Shown here piece by piece: positions 1 through 5,370 of a stretch of DNA of 5,370 bases. A program made the position numbers and the translations under genes. Under the pieces are notes generated by a model. That model was given only the letters and a program-made list of their open reading frames with translations. It was not told the origin of the DNA and did no database searches. How positions within the stretch are numbered: the stretch's first letter is position 1; every line of letters starts with the position of its first letter. Source of the stretch: JBEVEP01 sp040512755 (GTDB lineage Bacteria > Pseudomonadota > Alphaproteobacteria > Rhizobiales > Rhizobiaceae); assembly GCA_040512755.1 (NCBI GenBank), contig JBEVEP010000277.1:1-5370 (forward strand), read 5' to 3'.

Positions 1-4
1 GTGA

Positions 5-991
5 TTATTTGATGATGCCAGTGCGTGAGCGGCTTGCCGTCGCAGCAACAGCCACGATGAGAACCGCACCATAGACAATGCTTTGCGCCTGCGTGCTTAC
101 CCCGATTGCTGCGGTCCCGACCGGGATGAGCGCGACAAACAGGGCGCCGAATACGACGTTGATCGGATTGCATACGCCCCCGGTGATGGCCGTCCCTCCT
201 GCGAGCGCCGCTGCAATACCCGGCACGAGCAGATCGCTGCCCAGACCGTACGATGAAGCCGCCCCGCTGATGGCGATGACCGACAGACCCGCGAGCCCGG
301 CCAGAAAGCCCGACAAGCCGAAAGCCGTGATCTTGAGCCGCCTCACCGGCAGGCCGGATAGGATCGCCGCGCGCTCATTGAAGCCGATTGCCATGAGCCC
401 CTGCCCTGTGACGGTGAAGCGTATGAAAGCCCAAAGAAGGATGGCGCAGAGAACGGCCAGCCAGAACACGACGGGCAACGTGAGGATTTGGACCTGGAAG
501 AGCCAGGACACAAGCTCGAGATTCGACGTCGCGTAGACGACATTCGCTCCGGTGATCACCAGACAAGCCGCCTGGAGAATGCCAAGCGTGCCCAGGGTCA
601 GCGCAAAAGACGGAATCTGCGTGAACGTCAGCACCGCGCCGTTGAGCATGCCGATGAGCGTGACCACCCCGACGCAAAGAAAGGGCGAGGCGATCCCGAG
701 CGGCCCGAGCGTTATGGCGCTCAGAATAGCGCAGAGCAGGGCCATCGAAGCGTTCGATAAGTCGATCGAACCGACCTGAAGAACCACGCATTGGGCGAGC
801 GCGATGAGGAGGATCGGCGTCGCCTGTTGCGCGATGATCGAAGGGCCGCCACCGCCGAGGAACTGCGGGACGACGACCGAGACGACCAGCAGCAGGCAGA
901 GAAAGATCGCCAGCGGCGCGAGCAAGGGTCGCAGCTGATCCGGTCGAACGGATCGGACGCCCCCGAATCTTAAAGCCGAGGAGGAGTTCAA
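5..991 (-). CDS. CUT2-family sugar ABC transporter permease (second permease of the operon)
   Basis: This is an inner-membrane permease of the BPD_transp_2 family, read as 328 residues with a TTG start, the usual length for the family. A basic N-terminus (about residues 8-21) is followed by some 8-10 hydrophobic segments, roughly at 23-43, 53-72, 80-98, 101-124, 129-148, 170-192, 220-242, 253-270, 275-296 and 300-317. Family motifs are visible: GSIDLSNAS (74-82), AIGFNERAAILSG (201-213, the cytoplasmic loop expected to contact the ATPase) and GGTAITGG (265-272). It should pair with the permease at 2583-3584 to form the sugar channel. The open frame continues upstream to 1252, but that part is a low-complexity Arg/Pro-rich shadow of the ATPase gene. 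The TTG at 991 overlaps the ATPase stop (TTGA) and has GGAG eight bases upstream, so it is preferred. Substrate unknown. Family assignment is firm; the start is likely. Confidence 0.93.
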   Translation of the reverse strand: MNSSSALRFGGVRSVRPDQLRPLLAPLAIFLCLLLVVSVVVPQFLGGGGPSIIAQQATPILLIALAQCVVLQVGSIDLSNASMALLCAILSAITLGPLGIASPFLCVGVVTLIGMLNGAVLTFTQIPSFALTLGTLGILQAACLVITGANVVYATSNLELVSWLFQVQILTLPVVFWLAVLCAILLWAFIRFTVTGQGLMAIGFNERAAILSGLPVRRLKITAFGLSGFLAGLAGLSVIAISGAASSYGLGSDLLVPGIAAALAGGTAITGGVCNPINVVFGALFVALIPVGTAAIGVSTQAQSIVYGAVLIVAVAATASRSRTGIIK

Positions 992-2586
992 ACCATTTTC
1001 TCCAGGAGATCGAGTGAAGTTGGGTTTTCGCGCGCCATATCGAAACGGGCGGTCACGTAGCCGTCGCGCATCACCAAGATCTCGTCGCCGAGGTCGAGCG
1101 CCTCCTCCAGCGTGTCGGCGAGGAGGAGGACGGCCGTGCCGCCGCGGCACGCTTCGCGGATCAACTCGTTCACGGCTTCGCTTGCTCCCGGGTCCAGGCC
1201 ACGCAGCGGGTGATCGAGGATCAACACCTTGAGGTCGCCCGCGATCAGCCACTTGGAGAGAACCACCTTCTGCTGATTTCCGCCTGAGAAGCGCTCGAGT
1301 TCGAGCCCGATGTCGCGCGGGCGCACGTCGAGGCGTTCAAACCAGAGGTTGGCCAGGCGATTTCGGATGGCAGGGCTCAGCCATGCGCCCACGCGGCTCT
1401 TGTCCGGATAGGTGAGCGTCAGATTGCGGGCTGCGGACAGGCCGCCGACGACGCTCTCCACGCCGCGCTCGGCGGGTAGATAGCCGATGCCGGCGGCAAT
1501 AGCTTTGCGCACGGACCAGCCGCGCACGGGAGCGCCATCGACGGTGATTGCGCCGCTATCGAAGGCTTCGGCCCCGAAAATCGCCCGGCACACGTCTTCG
1601 CGCCCGGACCCGACGGTCCCGACAATCGCCGTCACACGGCTCTGAAAGACCGTGAAGCTGACATCGTGAAAGGCATAGCGGCGCGACAGGTGGTCGACCG
1701 TTAGGACAGCCTTCGCCGGTGCGCTTGTTTTTGCGCTCGCCGGTGTCTTCGATCGGGCGCCATGGCCGATCATGAGCTCGAAGAGTTCGTCTTCCGTTAT
1801 GTTGCCGACCGGCCGGTCGGCCACGAGCCTGCCGTGGCGCATCACCACGAGCCGGTCGCAAATGCGCAGCACCTCCTCGAGGCGGTGCGACACGAAAATC
1901 ACCGAGCCGATCTCTTTGAGCTTTCTGATTTCGCGCTCGAGGATTTCGGTCTCATCCCGTTCGAGCACCGAGGTCGGCTCATCGAGGATCACGAGCGGCG
2001 TGCCGTGCTCGTCCTCGCTCGCGTTCAGTGCGCGCGTCGTTTCGCGCGCGATCTCGATGGTGCGGCCGATTTCGACCATCTGCCGATGAGCAAAGGAGAG
2101 GTCACTCATCTTTGTTCGCGGGTCAATCTGGGAGCCGATTCGCTTGAGGATCGCCGCCGCGTCGCTGTTGACCTGTCCCCAGCGATAGAGGCCGAATCGC
2201 GTCGACCGGGGCCCCTGCTTCGACAAGCCCATCACAATGTTCTCGGCCACCGAGAGGTTCGTGAACAGGGACTGCTCCTGGTGAACGATGCCGACGCCGA
2301 CGGCATTGGCATCCTGCGGACTGCGCAAACTGACAGCCTTGCCGTTAACGGCGATCGTGCCCTTGTCCGGCCGGTGAACACCCGTGAGGATCTTGAGCAG
2401 GGTGGACTTGCCCGCACCGTTTTCGCCGAGTAGTCCGACGACCTCATTTGGGCGGATAGTGAGGGAGAGATTGTCGACCGCGACGAGCGGTCCGAAACTC
2501 TTGGTGACGCCGGTCAGTTCGAGGACCGGCGGACGATCGGCCGCAGACTTGCGACCGGGCGCGTTTTGGCCAGCGGCGGCGCTCAT
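988..2586 (-). CDS. CUT2-family sugar ABC transporter ATP-binding protein, two fused nucleotide-binding domains
   Basis: This 532-residue protein has the layout of RbsA/MglA/XylG-type ATPases and would sit on the cytoplasmic face of the transporter. Domain 1 (about 20-275) has a canonical Walker A GENGAGKST (54-62), Q-loop Q103, the CUT2-style degenerate signature LSFAHRQMVEI (163-173), Walker B VILDEP with E203, and H-loop H234. An Ala/Lys/Ser/Thr-rich linker follows (276-292). Domain 2 (about 293-520) has the Walker A variant GTVGSGRED (323-331), with Arg for Lys as is usual in this family, a strong signature SGGNQQK (434-440), and a Walker B LILDHP (455-460) in which the catalytic Glu is His459; the H-loop position is also not His. 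The start at 2586 is chosen because its ATG overlaps the stop of the preceding permease (ATGA) and has GAGG eight bases upstream; the longer open frame upstream is a shadow of the permease. An extra stretch of about ten residues lies near 180-195. Confidence 0.96.
   Translation of the reverse strand: MSAAAGQNAPGRKSAADRPPVLELTGVTKSFGPLVAVDNLSLTIRPNEVVGLLGENGAGKSTLLKILTGVHRPDKGTIAVNGKAVSLRSPQDANAVGVGIVHQEQSLFTNLSVAENIVMGLSKQGPRSTRFGLYRWGQVNSDAAAILKRIGSQIDPRTKMSDLSFAHRQMVEIGRTIEIARETTRALNASEDEHGTPLVILDEPTSVLERDETEILEREIRKLKEIGSVIFVSHRLEEVLRICDRLVVMRHGRLVADRPVGNITEDELFELMIGHGARSKTPASAKTSAPAKAVLTVDHLSRRYAFHDVSFTVFQSRVTAIVGTVGSGREDVCRAIFGAEAFDSGAITVDGAPVRGWSVRKAIAAGIGYLPAERGVESVVGGLSAARNLTLTYPDKSRVGAWLSPAIRNRLANLWFERLDVRPRDIGLELERFSGGNQQKVVLSKWLIAGDLKVLILDHPLRGLDPGASEAVNELIREACRGGTAVLLLADTLEEALDLGDEILVMRDGYVTARFDMARENPTSLDLLEKMV
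1000..1003 (-). promoter_or_regulatory. Ribosome binding site for the TTG-start permease
   Basis: On the minus strand GGAG lies inside the last codons of the ATPase gene, eight bases before the TTG at 991. It decides the start of the downstream permease, because that frame has no ATG between the ATPase shadow region and the first membrane segment. Together with the TTGA stop/start overlap it suggests coupled translation. Confidence 0.6.
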
Positions 2587-3584
2587 TTCACGACCCTCAG
2601 ATGGTCTCGTAGCGACCAGCCGGCGGCGATCGCTGCGCAGACGAGAACGAGCCCTGAGACGCCGGATTGCAGACTCGGCGCAACGCCAGACAGGATCAGC
2701 CCATTGTAAATTGTGGACAACACGAGCACGCCGATCAGGGTGCGTAGGACGCCGCCTTTGCCGCCGCTGAGCGGCGTGCCGCCGATCACGATGGCTGCAA
2801 GAATGAAGAACACCATGCCGACCCCCACGTTTGCGGCGCCGGCGCCAAGGGACATGCTGGCGATCACGCCGGCAAGCGCACTGCATGCGCCAGCGATGGC
2901 GTAGACGTAGATGCAGTAGCGCGCAACCGGGATGCCAGTGAGCAGAGCCACCCCCTCGTTGTTGCCGATCGCGTAGGGCACGCGGCCGAGGCGGGTGAAA
3001 CGCTCAACCAGGAACCCAAGGGCCACGACGCCGAGCGCAACGAGAAAGCTGTTAGAAACGCCAAGCGGGGCTGAGGTGGGCCACAAGGGGGCATCCGGAT
3101 CGGAAAGAAACGGCTGCATCTCTTGGCCAAACAGGACCGCGGCGATCCCAAGACCAACATACCACATGCCGAGCGAAACGATGAAGGAGGGAACCTTCAA
3201 ACGCGTGTGCAGCAGAGCCGTCGCCAGTCCGAGCCCCGCGCCGAGCGCAATGGCGACGACGATCGCGCCAAATCCCCAGTCCGCGCTCGTCCTGCTGTTC
3301 GGAGAAAGAAGGACATAGGCGAGACCCGCGGCGCCCATGGTCCCTTCCACCGAAAGGTCGATTCGGCCCATCAGCACGACGAACGTGGCGCCCACGCCGA
3401 TGATCGTCGGGACGGCGGCGGTGTTCAGAATCGTGTTGAAGTTGGCGACTGTTAGAAAAGTGGTCGGGTTCAGAATCGAAAACAGGACGATGAGTAAGAC
3501 GAGGATGGCGATTTCGGCATTGGCAGCGACCATTCTGCGGATGCCGCCGCTTTGATTGTCCTCCATCGCCTGAATGGGCGTCAT
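2583..3584 (-). CDS. CUT2-family sugar ABC transporter permease (first permease of the operon)
   Basis: This is a 333-residue inner-membrane permease of the BPD_transp_2 family, like RbsC. A short hydrophilic N-terminus is followed by about ten hydrophobic segments near 23-39, 52-72, 82-94, 103-125, 133-153, 178-196, 223-243, 250-272, 279-300 and 303-322. Family motifs are clear: GRIDLSVE (73-80), AIGNNEGVALLTGI (205-218, the loop that should touch the ATPase) and GGTPLSGGKGG (268-278). It matches the family consensus better than the second permease does. The ATG at 3584 has AGAGG six bases upstream (3591-3595); an internal ATG at 3566 has no comparable site. Its stop overlaps the ATPase start by four bases. 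It lies 167 bases after the binding-protein gene on the same strand, which suggests one operon. Transported substrate unknown. Confidence 0.95.
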   Translation of the reverse strand: MTPIQAMEDNQSGGIRRMVAANAEIAILVLLIVLFSILNPTTFLTVANFNTILNTAAVPTIIGVGATFVVLMGRIDLSVEGTMGAAGLAYVLLSPNSRTSADWGFGAIVVAIALGAGLGLATALLHTRLKVPSFIVSLGMWYVGLGIAAVLFGQEMQPFLSDPDAPLWPTSAPLGVSNSFLVALGVVALGFLVERFTRLGRVPYAIGNNEGVALLTGIPVARYCIYVYAIAGACSALAGVIASMSLGAGAANVGVGMVFFILAAIVIGGTPLSGGKGGVLRTLIGVLVLSTIYNGLILSGVAPSLQSGVSGLVLVCAAIAAGWSLRDHLRVVK

Positions 3585-3751
3585 GACGAGCCTCTGGCTG
3601 TCAGCTTGTAAGGCGCAAGCGGTGGCGCGTCAGATGGAATTCGTCAGCTTCCTGGCCTCAGAATTCTTCATTCGACACGGCCACCTGTTGTAACTTTTGT
3701 TCATAGGAGGTAAAATCTCGTGGCCAGCCTTTCGATGCCGAGACTCGATCC
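3585..3751 (-). other. Intercistronic gap between binding-protein and permease genes
   Basis: No gene is supported in these 167 bases; short open frames here lack start signals or are shadows. The gap holds the permease ribosome binding site (3591-3595), a small perfect hairpin with five-base arms at 3604-3608 and 3616-3620 and a seven-base loop, and a weaker stem-loop just after the binding-protein stop (3716-3743). Binding-protein genes of ABC operons are often followed by structured spacers that make their message more abundant than that of the downstream genes; that role is an inference here. Confidence 0.5.
3712..3743 (-). terminator. Weak stem-loop after the binding-protein gene, possible attenuator or mRNA 3' stabiliser
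   Basis: On the minus strand TCTCG (3743-3739) can pair with CGAGA (3720-3716) around an 18-base loop, followed directly by four T residues (3715-3712). It begins eight bases after the binding-protein stop codon. The stem is only five to six pairs with a bulge and the T run is short, so a full terminator is unlikely; partial termination or RNA end protection is possible. Confidence 0.22.
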
Positions 3752-4891
3752 CTACGGACCTCGATTCGCGGTGTGGACGACCGGTCCGCCGACAAGATCC
3801 TTGAAGGGATTTTTGATGAGCTCATCAAGCCAGCCCGCCGGGATGCCGTCGTTTGCCTGATATTGCGCAGCGTTCTCCGGCGTGACGCAGCCGATGGCAT
3901 ACTGACCATGCCGTTGCTCAGGGGTGAGCTTCGAAACGTCGATCTCACCAACCGCTGCCTTGTAAGCGATGAGGAGGCCGGTCGCGGCGGCCATATAGCC
4001 GCGGTGGAAAGCTGAAGCGACGACCGCGTCGTTGCCCGCCTTCTTGACCATAAGGTTAATGACCGGCGGATAGGCGCCTTCTCCGGAGAACTTGGTCTTG
4101 TCAAGCCTGCCGGCCTGATTGAACGCCTGATATGCTCCGAGCATCATCGCGTCGTCGGCCGTCCAGACACCGTTGATTTTGTCCCCATACTTGGCGATAA
4201 GCTGCTGGGTCGTGCGAAGCGCGATCGCCTGGTCCCAATTGGCGGGCTGCGTGTCGAGCAGCTTCACGTCCGGGTTCTTCTTGAGAATATTGAGCAGGCC
4301 TTGGTAACGCTCCTGGCTCACCGTGCTGTCGAGCACGCCTTGCAAAGCAATGATGTTTCCCTTGCCGTGAAGCGCCTGAACGAGGCGCTCGGCGCCACAT
4401 TCGCCGGCAGTAATGCCATTGTAGGTCCCGAAAGCGACAAAATGGTCGCCGGATGTCTGCGGCTCGGTGCCAGGGGGCATGTTCCACCAGACCACCATGT
4501 AACCGCCGTTGGCAGTGATCGTCTTGACCACGGCGGGCACATTTGAAGCCGCCACCGGATTCATGACGAGCACGATCTTCTTGCCCTTCGCAGCCTGCGC
4601 CTGGATGCCGGCCATTTCCGTCTGAGAGCTCCCGTTTGATTGGACGACCTCGAGCGGAACGCCGAGCTTGGCCGCCAGATCCTTCGATCCCTTGATCCAG
4701 GAAGCCATGTAGGGATTGGTCGCATTGATCACCGTGGTGACAAGAAGCAAGTCGGATTTCGGGTAGGTGGGTTGGCTGACCTCCGCGTGAGCGACTGACG
4801 CCCAGGCAAAGACACCGAACGAAGCCGCCGTTAGAAACTTACGCGCCAGAAAAAACCCGACATTTACTCTTTTGTCTGCAGGGGATGACAT
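3752..4891 (-). CDS. Periplasmic sugar-binding protein of the CUT2 ABC transporter (RbsB-like)
   Basis: This 379-residue secreted protein belongs to the periplasmic binding protein group 4 fold (ribose/galactose/xylose binders). It has a Sec signal peptide: a basic n-region (K7, R8, R17, K18), a hydrophobic core (about 19-34) and an AHA cleavage site before E37; there is no lipobox cysteine. The mature part shows the two-lobe pattern: first strand LLLVTTVINATNPYM (48-62), QTEMAGIQAQAAKG (90-103), NGITAGECGAERL (158-170), the cross-over near GVLDSTVSQER (185-195), and TADDAMMLGAYQAFNQAG (244-261). The ATG at 4891 is the first start that gives a normal signal peptide, and it lies downstream of the predicted transcription start; a GTG at 4939 would fall upstream of it. 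The ribosome binding site is poor (AAACGG only), so the start is less certain than the function. It is the first gene of the operon. The ligand is probably a sugar or polyol, but no ligand can be named. Confidence 0.93.
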   Translation of the reverse strand: MSSPADKRVNVGFFLARKFLTAASFGVFAWASVAHAEVSQPTYPKSDLLLVTTVINATNPYMASWIKGSKDLAAKLGVPLEVVQSNGSSQTEMAGIQAQAAKGKKIVLVMNPVAASNVPAVVKTITANGGYMVVWWNMPPGTEPQTSGDHFVAFGTYNGITAGECGAERLVQALHGKGNIIALQGVLDSTVSQERYQGLLNILKKNPDVKLLDTQPANWDQAIALRTTQQLIAKYGDKINGVWTADDAMMLGAYQAFNQAGRLDKTKFSGEGAYPPVINLMVKKAGNDAVVASAFHRGYMAAATGLLIAYKAAVGEIDVSKLTPEQRHGQYAIGCVTPENAAQYQANDGIPAGWLDELIKNPFKDLVGGPVVHTANRGP

Positions 4892-4929
4892 CCGTTTTGT
4901 GATACTGCCGAACTGGGGTTTGCGCGCGG

Positions 4930-4958
4930 ACCGTAACACCCCACCGAAGGCGTGTCAA
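4930..4958 (-). promoter_or_regulatory. Predicted housekeeping-sigma promoter of the transporter operon
   Basis: On the minus strand there is a perfect -35 hexamer TTGACA (4958-4953), a 17-base spacer, and a partial -10 hexamer TACGGT (4935-4930, 3 of 6 matches to TATAAT). Transcription would start near 4923, giving a leader of about 32 bases before the binding-protein ATG at 4891. A short inverted repeat, CAAA and TTTG separated by two bases (4956-4965), overlaps the -35 box and could belong to an operator. Inferred from consensus only. Confidence 0.5.
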
Positions 4959-4986
4959 ACATTTGTCTGCGTGAAGTCATAGTTCA

Positions 4987-5352
4987 GTGACCGAACGTGC
5001 TACTGGCCTGAACCCCAAAAGGTTCGAGCTGGACTTCGACCTGCTGGAGCAACTTCACGAGCGAGTCTCGATCCCGTTAGTTTTACACGGCGGGACGGGT
5101 GTGGATAAGGCGGATTTCAGGCCGAGCATTGAACGCGGCATTGCCAAGGTGAACGTAGGAGCGGGCTTAAAGCGTGTCGTGATTGAGAGCAACCGCCAGT
5201 ACTTGGCCGAGAGCGACCTGAGCCGCATGAATCCCAACGACGTTCTTGGTCGCGGAGGTGTGCTGGATATGAACGTGCGCAGCCAGGCAGCTTTGATTGA
5301 CGAAGTGATTGGATTCATTAGGGCCTTCGGCGGCGAGAACAAGGCGAGCTAA
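4987..5352 (+). pseudogene. 5'-truncated class II (zinc-dependent) ketose-bisphosphate aldolase, C-terminal part only
   Basis: The open frame from a GTG at 4987 codes 121 residues that match the C-terminal region of class II fructose/tagatose-bisphosphate aldolases: LDFDLLEQL (15-23), IPLVLHGGTG (29-38, with H34 expected to be a zinc ligand), GIAKVNVGAGL (51-61, phosphate-binding strand), and a C-terminal helix ending in IGFIRAFGG (108-116). Family members are about 280-290 residues, so roughly the first 160-170, with the proton-shuttling Asp and the other zinc-binding His/Glu residues, are missing. An in-frame TGA at 4972-4974 closes the frame, and no aldolase-like sequence is seen in the 95 bases upstream, which are the transporter promoter region. 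The remaining frame is intact and well conserved, so the loss may be recent, or the short reading frame may persist because it is cotranslated with the next gene. It cannot be an active aldolase on its own. The GTG has no good ribosome binding site. Confidence 0.8.
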
Positions 5353-5356
5353 GGAG
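5351..5356 (+). promoter_or_regulatory. Strong ribosome binding site for the gene starting at 5362
   Basis: AAGGAG overlaps the TAA stop of the aldolase remnant and sits five bases before an ATG. This is a near-ideal Shine-Dalgarno sequence and supports a real gene starting at the window edge, in the same transcription unit as the aldolase piece. Confidence 0.7.
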
Positions 5357-5361
5357 AACAG

Positions 5362-5370
5362 ATGCTCACC
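5362..5370 (+). CDS. Start of a further plus-strand gene, cut by the window edge
   Basis: Only ATG CTC ACC (Met-Leu-Thr) is inside the window, so no product can be named. The start is supported by the AAGGAG site five bases upstream and by its place nine bases after the aldolase stop codon, the spacing of an operon neighbour. In sugar catabolic operons the partner of such an aldolase is often a kinase, isomerase or dehydrogenase, but nothing here shows which. Confidence 0.6.

Noticed and set aside
78..536. Plus-strand open frame of 152 codons antisense to the second permease
   Set aside because: It has no family motif and its composition mirrors the permease codons on the other strand.
992..1252. 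N-terminal extension of the second permease frame
   Set aside because: The added residues are Arg/Pro/Gly-rich noise from another frame of the ATPase gene, and a better start with a ribosome binding site exists at 991.
1762..2433. Long plus-strand open frame (223 codons) antisense to the ATPase gene
   Set aside because: It lies wholly opposite a clear ATPase coding sequence, has no recognisable domain, and long antisense frames are common in GC-rich genes.
2587..2886. N-terminal extension of the ATPase frame
   Set aside because: The extension is an Arg-rich shadow of the first permease, while the ATG at 2586 overlaps that permease's stop and has a good ribosome binding site.
3600..3666. Repeated GTCAGCTT and GAATTC words in the intercistronic gap
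   Set aside because: They are short, irregularly spaced and consistent with chance; no array or mobile-element end is formed.
3706..3863. Plus-strand AGGAGG followed by GTG at 3720, suggesting a small gene
   Set aside because: The frame runs only about 48 codons, antisense to the binding-protein 3' end, with no recognisable product and a motif that can arise by chance.
4892..4939. Upstream GTG start for the binding protein
   Set aside because: It would put 16 extra residues before the signal peptide, lacks a spaced ribosome binding site, and lies upstream of the predicted transcription start.

Overview
The window looks like part of a chromosome or large replicon of a GC-rich proteobacterium, most likely an alphaproteobacterium of the rhizobial type. 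This is an inference from the roughly 60% GC sequence, the codon use, and a tightly packed sugar-uptake operon with a TTGACA-type promoter; there is no rRNA or other marker gene to confirm it.

Minus strand, about 5-4958: one complete carbohydrate uptake operon of the CUT2 class (the ribose/galactose/xylose-type ABC importers). In transcription order it has a promoter (4930-4958), a secreted periplasmic sugar-binding protein (3752-4891), a 167-base gap with weak hairpins (3585-3751), a first permease (2583-3584), a double-domain ATPase (988-2586) and a second permease (5-991). The last three genes overlap by four bases at each junction (ATGA and TTGA), so their translation is probably coupled. 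The binding protein would capture a sugar or polyol in the periplasm, the two permeases would form the membrane channel, and the ATPase, carrying both nucleotide-binding domains on one chain, would drive import. The substrate cannot be read from the sequence.

Plus strand, 4987-5370: a divergent unit. It starts with the C-terminal 40% or so of a class II (zinc-dependent) ketose-bisphosphate aldolase whose N-terminal part is missing, followed after a strong ribosome binding site by the first three codons of another gene that runs out of the window. The aldolase piece is open and well conserved but keeps only one expected zinc ligand, so it reads as a 5'-truncated remnant placed immediately upstream of the transporter promoter.

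No tRNA, rRNA, CRISPR array, insertion sequence or wholly unknown system was found. The most notable points are the truncated aldolase at the divergent junction, the replacement of the Walker B glutamate by histidine in the second ATPase domain, the TTG start of the last permease, and an insertion in the first ATPase domain.
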